Shown piece by piece: positions 1 to 7,782 of a stretch of 64,000 nt of DNA. How positions within the stretch are numbered: the stretch's first letter is position 1; every line of letters starts with the position of its first letter. Where the stretch lies: contig NZ_JAFCJM010000001.1 in the NCBI RefSeq assembly GCF_018130955.1, forward strand, positions 124,001 through 188,000, given 5' to 3'. The translations under genes were made by a program, and so were the position numbers. The notes under the pieces were generated by a model, which saw nothing but the letters and a program-made list of their open reading frames with translations, did no database searches and was not told the DNA's origin. This stretch comes from Bradyrhizobium liaoningense. Lineage in GTDB: Bacteria; Pseudomonadota; Alphaproteobacteria; Rhizobiales; Xanthobacteraceae.

Positions 1-1065
1 CCCAAGGAATACAACGCCGCCCTCAACGCGCGGCTCGATGGCGGCACTGCCGGCGATCTCATCACGTGCCGTCCTTTCGACGCCTCGCTCGCGCTCTATC
101 AAAAGCGCCAGCTCGACGGGGTCGACGGCCTCAAGGGCATGGACAATTTCTCCGATGTCGCGAAGGCCGCATGGCAAACGGATGACGGCAAAACCACCTT
201 CTGTGTTCCGATCGCCTCCGTCATCGCCGGGTTCATCTACAACAAGGAAGCTTTCGCCAAGGTCGGCGTGTCCGAGCCAAAGACGCTCGATGAATTCCAC
301 GCCGTACTCGAGAAGCTGAAGAAGGACGGGACCTACGTCCCACTGGTGATGGGCACGGCTGACCAGTGGGAGGCCGCGACCATGGGCTTCCAGAACGTCG
401 GTCCCGACTATTGGAAGGGCGAGACTGGTCGCGCCAATCTGATTGCCGGCAAGGAGAAGCTGACCGACCCGCAATACGTCGCGGCCTTCAAGGAGATCGC
501 GAGCTGGGCGCCGTATCTCGGATCGGGCTTCCAGGCACAGACCTACGCCGACAGTCAGAACCTGTTCTCGCTCGGCAAGGGCGCGATCTATGCGGCCGGC
601 TCGTGGGATATCTCGACGTTCCGCGGCCAGGCGAAATTCGCCATGGGTGCATTCCCACCGCCCCAGCCGGCCGGCACGACGGATTGCTATATCTCCGATC
701 ACACCGACATCGCGATGGGCGTCAACGCAGCGTCGAAGAATAAGGAAGACGCAAAGAAGTTCCTGGAATGGCTGACGACGCCGGAATTCGCAACGATCTA
801 CGCCAATGCGCTTCCCGGCTTTTTCCCCCTTGCCAAGACTCCGGTGAAGGTGGACGACGATGTCGCCGCGACGATGGTCGGATGGCGCCAGACCTGCAAG
901 TCAACGATCCGCAACTCGTATCAGGTCCTGTCGCGCGGCACGCCGAATCTGGAAAACGAGCTCTGGAACGTGTCCGCGCAGGTCGTCAACGGCAAGCTGA
1001 CGCCCGATGCTGCGGGCAAGCAGCTCCAGGACGGCCTCGACAAGTGGTACAAGCCCGCCAAGTGA
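1..1065 (+). CDS. Sugar ABC transporter substrate-binding protein (5' partial)
   Basis: The reading frame is open from base 1 to a TGA at 1063-1065, giving 354 residues; the signal peptide and start lie outside the window. The sequence reads like an extracellular type 1 (MalE-like) solute-binding protein: a conserved WxxxTxxF-like central region (ASWAPYLGSGF), a GSWDISTF stretch and a C-terminal helix typical of periplasmic sugar binders. It should bind a sugar or polyol in the periplasm and deliver it to the two permeases encoded just downstream. A hairpin follows the stop codon. The substrate cannot be told from sequence alone. Confidence 0.88.
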   Translation, partial: PKEYNAALNARLDGGTAGDLITCRPFDASLALYQKRQLDGVDGLKGMDNFSDVAKAAWQTDDGKTTFCVPIASVIAGFIYNKEAFAKVGVSEPKTLDEFHAVLEKLKKDGTYVPLVMGTADQWEAATMGFQNVGPDYWKGETGRANLIAGKEKLTDPQYVAAFKEIASWAPYLGSGFQAQTYADSQNLFSLGKGAIYAAGSWDISTFRGQAKFAMGAFPPPQPAGTTDCYISDHTDIAMGVNAASKNKEDAKKFLEWLTTPEFATIYANALPGFFPLAKTPVKVDDDVAATMVGWRQTCKSTIRNSYQVLSRGTPNLENELWNVSAQVVNGKLTPDAAGKQLQDGLDKWYKPAK

Positions 1066-1072
1066 CGCCAGC

Positions 1073-1116
1073 CCCTCTCTCCGCTTTCGCGAGGAGAGGG
1101 ACTTTCCTTGTTTTTC
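1073..1116 (+). terminator. Intercistronic hairpin with T-rich tail
   Basis: Arms CCCTCTC (1073-1079) and GAGAGGG (1094-1100) can pair, with an inner CGC/GCG pairing, and are followed by a T-rich run (CTTTCCTTGTTTTT). It sits between the binding-protein gene and the first permease. Such elements often let the binding protein be made in excess by partial termination or 3' end protection. That role is an inference. Confidence 0.55.
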
Positions 1117-1205
1117 GATAGCTATGCATACTCCGCTAACACATGGCGCGAGCCTAAAGAGCGGAGAGGGACGATAACGCACGGTAGGTTCAATCTCTTT
1201 CCGTC

Positions 1206-2156
1206 ATGCCCGAAACGGTCTCGAACATCACCGCTCAGATGCCTCGCGCAAAACTCGCGGGCCTTCTGCTGTTCTTTCTCGGACCGGCGGTCGTGATCTA
1301 CACCCTGTTCTCGATCTATCCGCTCGTCGCGACGATGGCGCTTTCCACCTACACGAGCGATCCGTCCGGGGCCCGGTATTTCGTCGGGCTTGCCAACTTC
1401 GAAACGCTGCTCGGTGACGCGCTCTGGTCGAAGCCGTTCTGGAATGCCCTCGGCAACAATCTGATATTCTTCGCAGTGCACATGTGTGTGCAGAATCCGA
1501 TCGGTATCGCGCTCGCAGGATTGCTGAGCCTGCCAGGCCTGAGGCTCAAGGGCTTTTATCGCACCGTCATGTTTCTCCCGACGATGCTTTCGGTTGTCAT
1601 CGTCGGCTTCTCCTGGAACCTGATCCTGTCTCCGCTCTGGGGCGTAGCTGCCGGCGCTTTGAAGGCCGTGGGGTTGGGCTCCCTGTTTGCTCCCTGGCTG
1701 GGGCTCGAATCGAGCGCGCTCGTAACCCTGTCCCTCATTTCCGTCTGGCAATTCGTCGGCATCCCGATGATGTTGATCTATGCGGCGCTGCTCAACATCC
1801 CCGAAGAGTTAATCGACGCAGCACGCGTCGACGGGCTCGGACATTTCCGCATCTTTTTCCACATCAAGCTTCCGCTCGTCCTGCCGACGATCAGCCTGGT
1901 CTCGGTCTTGACCTTCGTCGCCAACTTCAACGCTTTCGATCTGATCTATTCGGTCAAGGGCGCGCTTGCCGGGCCGAATTTCGCGACCGATATTCTCGGC
2001 ACGTTCTTCTATCGCACCTTCTTCGGTAACCAACTGCAGCTCGGCAATCCGACGATGGGCGCCGCAGTCGCGACTGTCATGTTCTTCATCATCCTCGTCG
2101 GCCTCTGCCTCTATCTCTTCCTCGTGCAGCGGCGCATCCGCCGTTACGCTTTCTAG
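1206..2156 (+). CDS. Sugar ABC transporter permease (MalF-like)
   Basis: This 316-residue inner-membrane protein has about six hydrophobic segments and a binding-protein-dependent transport (EAA) loop near residues 198-224 (EELIDAARVDGLGHFRIF), the site that docks the ATPase. It pairs with the next permease to form the channel of a CUT1 importer. The gene follows the binding protein after a 140-base gap containing a hairpin and ends 8 bases before the second permease. The family assignment is firm; the sugar is unknown. Confidence 0.92.
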   Translation: MPETVSNITAQMPRAKLAGLLLFFLGPAVVIYTLFSIYPLVATMALSTYTSDPSGARYFVGLANFETLLGDALWSKPFWNALGNNLIFFAVHMCVQNPIGIALAGLLSLPGLRLKGFYRTVMFLPTMLSVVIVGFSWNLILSPLWGVAAGALKAVGLGSLFAPWLGLESSALVTLSLISVWQFVGIPMMLIYAALLNIPEELIDAARVDGLGHFRIFFHIKLPLVLPTISLVSVLTFVANFNAFDLIYSVKGALAGPNFATDILGTFFYRTFFGNQLQLGNPTMGAAVATVMFFIILVGLCLYLFLVQRRIRRYAF

Positions 2157-2164
2157 GAGGCGGC

Positions 2165-2998
2165 ATGGCGGCGGAGCAGCGCGCAAGGAGCCTTGGCGTC
2201 CATCTCGTCCTGATCGCCTACAGCCTGCTTGCGGTAGGTCCAATCCTCCTGGTGGTGATGAATTCGTTCAAGGTGCGCAGCGCCATCTTCGGTAGCCCGC
2301 TCGCGCTGCCGGACGCTGCGACCTTCAGCCTCGTCGGCTATGAGAAGGTTTTTCGCTCCTCTCATATCCTGACCTACTATTCGAATTCGCTGATCGTGAC
2401 CCTCGTCAGCATGGCGCTCGTGCTGCTGTTTGGCGCGATGGCGGCTTGGGCGCTGACCGAATACCGCTTTCGCGGTTCGACGGCGCTCGCACTGTTTCTG
2501 TCAATCGGCATCATGGTGCCGATCCGGCTTGGTTCTGTCGCGATCCTCAACATGATGCGGTCTTCGGGCCTCAACGACACACTGACGGCCTTGATCCTCG
2601 TCTACGTAGCGCAAGGTCTGCCGATGTCGATCTTCATATTGAGCGAGTTCATCCAGCAGATCCCTAGGGACTTACGCGACGCCGCGCGCTGCGACGGCGT
2701 GCCGGAAACTCGCATCTTCTTCGAAGTGGTCGCCCCTCTGCTGCGCCCGGCGATCGCGACTGTGGCCGTCTTCACCATCGTGCCGATCTGGAACGACCTC
2801 TGGTTTCCGCTGATCCTGACGTCAAGCGACTCGACCCATACGGTCACGCTCGGCGTGCAACAGTTTCTAGGCCAATACATCACCGACTGGAATTCCGTGC
2901 TGGCCGCGCTGTCGATGGCGATCCTGCCGGTCGTCGTGATCTACGTGATCCTCTCGCGCCAACTCATCGCGGGCCTTACCTCCGGCGCAGTCAAATAG
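2165..2998 (+). CDS. Sugar ABC transporter permease (MalG-like)
   Basis: This 277-residue membrane protein of the MalG type starts at an ATG preceded by AGGAGG (2156-2161) that abuts the previous stop. It has about six membrane segments. The EAA loop reads RDLRDAARCDGVPETRIFF, and the C-terminal part is conserved (TDWNSVLAALSMAILPV). It forms the heterodimeric channel with the preceding permease. The ATPase gene starts 9 bases downstream, so the genes are surely co-transcribed. Confidence 0.93.
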   Translation: MAAEQRARSLGVHLVLIAYSLLAVGPILLVVMNSFKVRSAIFGSPLALPDAATFSLVGYEKVFRSSHILTYYSNSLIVTLVSMALVLLFGAMAAWALTEYRFRGSTALALFLSIGIMVPIRLGSVAILNMMRSSGLNDTLTALILVYVAQGLPMSIFILSEFIQQIPRDLRDAARCDGVPETRIFFEVVAPLLRPAIATVAVFTIVPIWNDLWFPLILTSSDSTHTVTLGVQQFLGQYITDWNSVLAALSMAILPVVVIYVILSRQLIAGLTSGAVK

Positions 2999-3007
2999 GT
3001 TGTCAGA

Positions 3008-4096
3008 ATGGCCAATCTGCGCATCGAGCACCTCAACAAGCGCTATGGCGCGACGACAGTTCTCAACGATGTCAACCTGAACATCGAGGACGGTGAATTC
3101 GTCGTTCTTGTCGGCCCCTCAGGCTGTGGCAAGTCGACGCTTCTGCGCTTGATTGCCGGGCTCGATGGCGCATCGGGCGGCGACATCCATATCGCCGGCA
3201 AGCTGGTCAACACGCTCGCGCCTGCCGAGCGCGGCATCGCGATGGTGTTCCAGTCCTACGCGCTCTATCCGCACATGAATGTGCGTAAGAACATGACGTT
3301 CGGGCTGAAGTTCACCGGAGTGCCGCCCGCCGAACGCGAGCGGCGCGTCACGGAGGCGGCCCGCATGCTGCGGCTCGAGGAGTTGCTCGAGCGCTATCCG
3401 CGCGATCTCTCCGGCGGCCAGCGTCAGCGCGTTGCGATCGGCCGCGCGATCGTGCGCGAGCCCGCCGTTTTCCTTTTCGACGAGCCGCTCTCCAATCTCG
3501 ATGCAGCTTTGCGCGTCTCGACACGCGTCGAGATCGCGAATTTGCATAGGCTGCTGAAATCGACGATCGTCTATGTCACGCACGACCAGGTCGAGGCGAT
3601 GACGCTCGCGGATCGCATCGTCGTGATGAACAAGGGCTGCATCGAGCAGGTCGGCAGGCCGCTCGATCTCTACTATTCGCCCGCCAATCTGTTCGTCGCC
3701 GGATTCATTGGCTCGCCCGCGATGAATTTCTTCGAAGCCAAGGTTGGCAGTGTAGAGCGCGGATGCGCACGTGTGGCTGGACCTGGCTTTCGCAGCTTCG
3801 AGTTGCCGGCGACCTCATTGAAGGCTGGCGATGTGCTGACGGTCGGTGTCCGTCCGGAGCATCTTGGCCGGGGCGTCGACGGTCCCTTCGCCGTCGAAGG
3901 CATCGTCGAGCTGGTCGAACGGCTTGGCGAGGCCTCCTTCGCCTATGTGCGCGGCGTCGACGGCAGGATGTTCGTTGCAGAGGTCCGCGGCCGCCGGACG
4001 CCGTCGCCGGGCGAGACGGTGACGCTCGTTGCGGCGACTCCCGACATGCACGTCTTCGACGCCTCCGGCCTGCGTGTTCCAACACAAGCCGATTGA
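3008..4096 (+). CDS. Sugar ABC transporter ATP-binding protein (UgpC/MsmX family)
   Basis: This 362-residue ATPase powers the importer. The Walker A motif GPSGCGKST is at residues 36-44; the Q-loop (FQSYALYPHM), the signature LSGGQRQR, Walker B (VFLFDEPLSNLDA) and the H-loop (YVTHDQVEAMT) follow in order. The C-terminal third is a TOBE/OB regulatory domain, as in MalK and UgpC. Length is normal for CUT1 ATPases. It is the last transporter gene of the operon; such ATPases are sometimes shared between several sugar importers. Confidence 0.95.
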   Translation: MANLRIEHLNKRYGATTVLNDVNLNIEDGEFVVLVGPSGCGKSTLLRLIAGLDGASGGDIHIAGKLVNTLAPAERGIAMVFQSYALYPHMNVRKNMTFGLKFTGVPPAERERRVTEAARMLRLEELLERYPRDLSGGQRQRVAIGRAIVREPAVFLFDEPLSNLDAALRVSTRVEIANLHRLLKSTIVYVTHDQVEAMTLADRIVVMNKGCIEQVGRPLDLYYSPANLFVAGFIGSPAMNFFEAKVGSVERGCARVAGPGFRSFELPATSLKAGDVLTVGVRPEHLGRGVDGPFAVEGIVELVERLGEASFAYVRGVDGRMFVAEVRGRRTPSPGETVTLVAATPDMHVFDASGLRVPTQAD

Positions 4097-4150
4097 CGGA
4101 GGCGACACGATGCCGATTGCAAGCAGGCCTGAGAGCGTGATCATTCAATC

Positions 4151-4729
4151 ATGACGAATGTCGTGCGCTATCTGACCCATCCTCAGGTGAATATCGATCC
4201 GTCGATTCCCGTTCCGTGCTGGGGCCTCAGTGAGGTCGGGAAAGCGCGTACGGAAGCCGTGACGACCATGGGACGGCTGTCGGGTACCACGCAGGTCATC
4301 TCCAGCGGCGAGCGAAAGGCGATCGAGACCGCTGCGATCATTGCCGCAAAGCTGGGCGTCGACATAGAGGTGCGCGAGGAGATGCACGAGAACGACCGAT
4401 CGGCCACAGGCTTCCTCGTCCCCGACGAGTTCGAGGCGGTGGCCAATCAGTTCTTCGGGCAACCCCACATCAGCATTCGTGGCTGGGAACGAGCGGTTGA
4501 CGCCCAGCGGCGCATTGTTGGCGAGGTCGAGCACGTGCTGGCGCGCAATAGGCCGGGCGACGTGCTCTTTGTCGGCCACGGTGGCGTGGGTACTCTTTTG
4601 TACTGCCATTATTCCGGCTTGGAGATTGATCGCGGCCATGACCAACCCGCCGGCGGAGGTTGCTTCTTCGCGTTCAGCTCGCATGGCCGTCGCGTGCTGC
4701 ACGCGTGGCGTCGCCTCGAAGAGCTGTGA
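4151..4729 (+). CDS. Histidine phosphatase family protein
   Basis: This 192-residue protein has the shape of the phosphoglycerate-mutase-like phosphatase superfamily. The usual N-terminal RHG motif is replaced by RYLTHPQV (residues 6-13), where the His of THP is the likely nucleophile. The second catalytic His is in VGHGGVG, and the central SSGERKAIETA matches the conserved S..RA..TA block. It lies 54 bases after the transporter ATPase and may act on a sugar phosphate made from the imported substrate; that link is only from context. No strong ribosome site precedes the ATG. Confidence 0.8.
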   Translation: MTNVVRYLTHPQVNIDPSIPVPCWGLSEVGKARTEAVTTMGRLSGTTQVISSGERKAIETAAIIAAKLGVDIEVREEMHENDRSATGFLVPDEFEAVANQFFGQPHISIRGWERAVDAQRRIVGEVEHVLARNRPGDVLFVGHGGVGTLLYCHYSGLEIDRGHDQPAGGGCFFAFSSHGRRVLHAWRRLEEL

Positions 4730-4909
4730 GTTCGCGAAGATCAATCCCGCTTGGACGATCTGTCGAGGCCGATACACCACTCCTTGAGAAACCAGCCGCG
4801 CGGTACGTATTGCTTCGATCGCACTCTGTAGCTTGACACCCGCCACGAATGTTCTCATTATGTTCTTGGTGCTGCAACGTCCTCGAAACGCCACGGGCAA
4901 ACGATCGGG

Positions 4910-6487
4910 ATGGCTACGACAGCCACCATCCTGCATGCGGACCTGGACGCCTTCTATGCCTCGGTAGAGCAGCTGCTTGACCCGTCGTTGCGCGGCAAAC
5001 CAGTCGCCGTCGGAAGTGGCGTTGTGCTTGCCGCTTCTTACGAGGCCAAGGCCTTCGGAGTGCGCGGGGGCATGCCGGGACGACAGGCGCGCGAACTCTG
5101 CCCGCAACTCATGTTTGTCGGCGGGCATTTTGGGGAATACCAACGGCTGGGCGACGCCGCCATCAAGGTGATCGGCGATTTCACGCCGCTTGTGGAACGC
5201 ATTTCCATTGACGAAGCCTTTGCTGACGTTGTGGGCTGCACCCATCTCTTCGGTTCACCTGCCGAAATTGCCGGCGCAATCCGCCAGCGGGTGCGCACTG
5301 AGCTTGGCCTTCCGATCTCAGTTGGTGTGGCGCGCACCAAGCATCTGGCAAAAATCGCCTCGCAAGTTGCCAAGCCCGACGGGCTAGTGGTCGTCGATCC
5401 CGGCACCGAACTGGAATTCCTCCACCGCCTGCCCGTCGAACTCATGTGGGGAGTGGGCCCAGTCACGAGCACACGGCTCGCCGAGATCGGCGTGCTAACC
5501 ATCGGCCAACTGGCACAGACACCGGGATGGTCGCTTGAACGGCTGCTCGGTCCCGCGGCAGGAGAGAAACTTGCCGCACTGGCGTGGAACCGCGATCCAA
5601 GGGAAATCAAGCCTCACCGCCGGGCCCGATCGGCAGGAGCGCAATCGGCAATTGGCAGGAAGCCTGCCGAAGAGGACGTTTTTCGCCCAACCCTGCTTCA
5701 CCTCGCTGACCGAATCGGCTCCCGGCTCCGTGCTAAATCCAGGCCTGGTCGCACCGTGACGGTCCGCGTTCGCTTCGCAAATCTGAACTCGGCCACCCGG
5801 TCGGTCACGCTCGACGCACCAATCTTCGCGACCGTTATCCTTGCCGAGATCGCCGAGGATCTCGTGCGCGCTGTCCTCGCAGAACACCCTGATCAGAAGA
5901 CGATTTCGCTCCTGGCGATCTCTGTGTCGCATCTCGAAGAGCGCTGGGATCTGGAGCTCGAACTTCCACTTGGACTTCAAGATGAACGCCGCCGCCCCGG
6001 AACCAAGATAGGCATGGCACGATTGGCGGCCGATCGTGCCATCGACAAGATTCGCGGTCGCTTCGGATGGGACGCGATTGGATACGGCTCGGTGGCGCTG
6101 GGCATCTCTCGCTCCGTTCCCACGAGTTTCGCGAACTCGCCGAAAAGGAGCTGTGACCGTGCGCCGAGTGATTCAAACCGCGCTCCGGTGCTCGGCTGTG
6201 CGTCTCCGGTCGTTAACCGCGCCGGCGTTCGCGGAGCTTGCGAAAGTCGTCTCCGGCGTGGTGCGAGGAGCGTGTCAGCGGCGTGGCCGATACCAGCAGA
6301 AAGCCCTTGCCATAAGCGACCTTCTCATAGGCTTCAAATTCGTCCGGAGGTACGAAGCGTACGACAGCGTGATGCTTGCGCGTGGGTTGCAGATACTGAC
6401 CGATGGTCAGGAAATCGACATCGGCGGAACGAAGGTCGTCCATCAATTGCAGCACCTCGCTCCGGCCTTCGCCGAGGCCGACCATGA
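4910..6487 (+). CDS. dinB: DNA polymerase IV, 3' end frameshifted
   Basis: Y-family polymerase for error-prone lesion bypass. Residues 1 to about 404 match Pol IV: the N-terminal [15 protein letters not shown], the catalytic [15 protein letters not shown] block, [16 protein letters not shown], the thumb and little-finger domain, ending at [16 protein letters not shown]. After that the frame leaves the family and runs 120 unrelated residues to 6487, overlapping lipA on the other strand. Inserting one base near 6119-6122 restores [11 protein letters not shown] and a TGA at 6154-6156, the expected Pol IV C-terminus. So the native gene was probably 4910-6156 and this copy carries a 1-base deletion or a sequencing error. 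The polymerase core is intact. Confidence 0.88.
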   Translation: MATTATILHADLDAFYASVEQLLDPSLRGKPVAVGSGVVLAASYEAKAFGVRGGMPGRQARELCPQLMFVGGHFGEYQRLGDAAIKVIGDFTPLVERISIDEAFADVVGCTHLFGSPAEIAGAIRQRVRTELGLPISVGVARTKHLAKIASQVAKPDGLVVVDPGTELEFLHRLPVELMWGVGPVTSTRLAEIGVLTIGQLAQTPGWSLERLLGPAAGEKLAALAWNRDPREIKPHRRARSAGAQSAIGRKPAEEDVFRPTLLHLADRIGSRLRAKSRPGRTVTVRVRFANLNSATRSVTLDAPIFATVILAEIAEDLVRAVLAEHPDQKTISLLAISVSHLEERWDLELELPLGLQDERRRPGTKIGMARLAADRAIDKIRGRFGWDAIGYGSVALGISRSVPTSFANSPKRSCDRAPSDSNRAPVLGCASPVVNRAGVRGACESRLRRGARSVSAAWPIPAESPCHKRPSHRLQIRPEVRSVRQRDACAWVADTDRWSGNRHRRNEGRPSIAAPRSGLRRGRP

Positions 6488-7181
6488 TACCAGACTTGGT
6501 GAATATCTGCGGATCGAGCTCCTTCACGCGTTGCAGCAGCCGGACCGAATGGAAATAACGTGCGCCGGGCCGCACCGTCAGATATTTCGACGGCACCGTC
6601 TCCAGATTGTGGTTGAACACGTCGGGCTTCGCAGCAACGACCTCTTCGAGTGCGCTGCTCTTGCGCAGGAAATCCGGAGTGAGGATTTCGATCGTCGTAC
6701 CCGGACTCGCTGCGCGAATGGCCGCAATCGTCGCAGCGAAATGCGCTGCGCCTCCGTCAGCGAGGTCGTCGCGATCGACTGAGGTGACGACCACGTGTTC
6801 TAGCCCAAGCTTGGCGACCGCTTCGGCAACCTTGGCCGGCTCATCGGCGTCGAGCGGGCCCGGCAGGCCGGTGCGCACGTTGCAGAAGGCGCAGGCGCGC
6901 GTGCAGGTGTCGCCCATGATCATGAAGGTCGCGTGCTTCTTCGCCCAGCACTCGCCGATGTTGGGGCAGCCAGCTTCCTCGCAAACGGTCACGAGTTTGT
7001 TCTCGCGCACGATGCGCCTGGTCTCGGCCCACTCTGCCGAGCCAGGAGCCTTCACCCGAATCCACGTGGGCTTGCTCTGTATCGGCGTATCGGGGCGGTT
7101 CGCCTTTTCGGGGTGACGCGGCACCTCGGGCCGTCCCTTCGCCCGTGGATCGTTGCCGAGGAGATCAAGTATGACGGTCAT
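6213..7181 (-). CDS. lipA: Lipoyl synthase
   Basis: Radical-SAM enzyme that inserts two sulfurs into octanoyl groups on lipoyl domains such as those of the PDH genes nearby. Both iron-sulfur clusters are visible: the auxiliary cluster in [12 protein letters not shown] and the SAM cluster CTRACAFC. The C-terminal R-S-S-motif ([12 protein letters not shown]) supplies the serine ligand. The start at 7181 ([18 protein letters not shown]) is chosen because the family begins there; an upstream ATG at 7298 would add 39 unrelated residues. 322 residues, normal length. Convergent with dinB. Confidence 0.96.
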   Translation of the reverse strand: MTVILDLLGNDPRAKGRPEVPRHPEKANRPDTPIQSKPTWIRVKAPGSAEWAETRRIVRENKLVTVCEEAGCPNIGECWAKKHATFMIMGDTCTRACAFCNVRTGLPGPLDADEPAKVAEAVAKLGLEHVVVTSVDRDDLADGGAAHFAATIAAIRAASPGTTIEILTPDFLRKSSALEEVVAAKPDVFNHNLETVPSKYLTVRPGARYFHSVRLLQRVKELDPQIFTKSGIMVGLGEGRSEVLQLMDDLRSADVDFLTIGQYLQPTRKHHAVVRFVPPDEFEAYEKVAYGKGFLLVSATPLTRSSHHAGDDFRKLRERRRG

Positions 7182-7782
7182 TTGGTCAAGCCCTGTGATG
7201 TGCGAGAGCCGAGGATGATGCGTAGCGAAACCACTTGTAATCGCACCGCTCGCGCCGCTGCGCGCTCGAAAATGCAAGAGAATGCCGGTCGCGGACATTC
7301 GCGGTCCGAATGAAGCTAGTCAACTCGATTTGTCACACTCGCGCTTGTGCTCGCGGCACGGCGCTTTCGGCCGGGCTGTTGGAAGTTCAAGCGGTCGACA
7401 CGCGGCGTCATTTGGTGCTCCGCCTGATGATCCGATCTTTCGGGCGGAACCTGTTGGCTGTTTTCCGGAGGGCCAGACAAGTCGCGGGCCGAATATGCCA
7501 GATGCCTCGATCAGATGCCCGACAAACCGCAGCAAAATGAATGGCATGGGCATGAACGGCTTGCCCTTCCGGTGGATGGCACGAATGCTGCTTAACAAGC
7601 TGCAAAAGAAAAGCAGTTCTTAGAAGCAATGCGAGGGGACGTTCAGATGCCAGCCAACACTCAATCTTTCACCTAGAGCGACGAGCGATATCGCCTGCGC
7701 GACATTGCGCGCTTCCGCCTGACCGCGGGGCGCAATGATCAGTGACGTCTGGACTTCGGCTTGGCATGCAATGGAGAGGGTA
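7182..7782. other. 600-base regulatory gap upstream of aceE
   Basis: No open frame here resembles a known protein and the candidate frames on both strands overlap one another without ribosome sites. The gap separates lipA from the PDH operon. It holds a sigma54-type promoter match at 7577-7592, a small dyad CGGAC-N7-GTCCG at about 7293-7309 and an imperfect dyad CACA-N2-CGCG-N2-TGTG at about 7334-7349, either of which might be an activator site. Most of it probably is promoter and leader for aceE, with the lipA promoter at its left end. Confidence 0.6.
7577..7592 (+). promoter_or_regulatory. Sigma54 (RpoN) promoter candidate for the aceE operon
   Basis: TGGCACG (7577-7583), AATG, then CTGCT (7588-7592). 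The invariant GG (7578-7579) and GC (7590-7591) are separated by exactly 10 bases, and the -24 element matches the consensus TGGCACG completely. Transcription would start near 7603, about 180 bases before the aceE ATG. A sigma54-dependent activator gene lies at 25601-26977 in the same block, which supports a functional site. Confidence 0.65.

Noticed and set aside
7282..7623. Open frames on both strands between lipA and aceE
   Set aside because: No recognisable protein, they overlap each other, and the sigma54 promoter lies inside them.
7759..7780. TTGGCATGCAATGG just before aceE as a second sigma54 promoter
   Set aside because: No GC at the required 10-base spacing and it overlaps the ribosome binding site.
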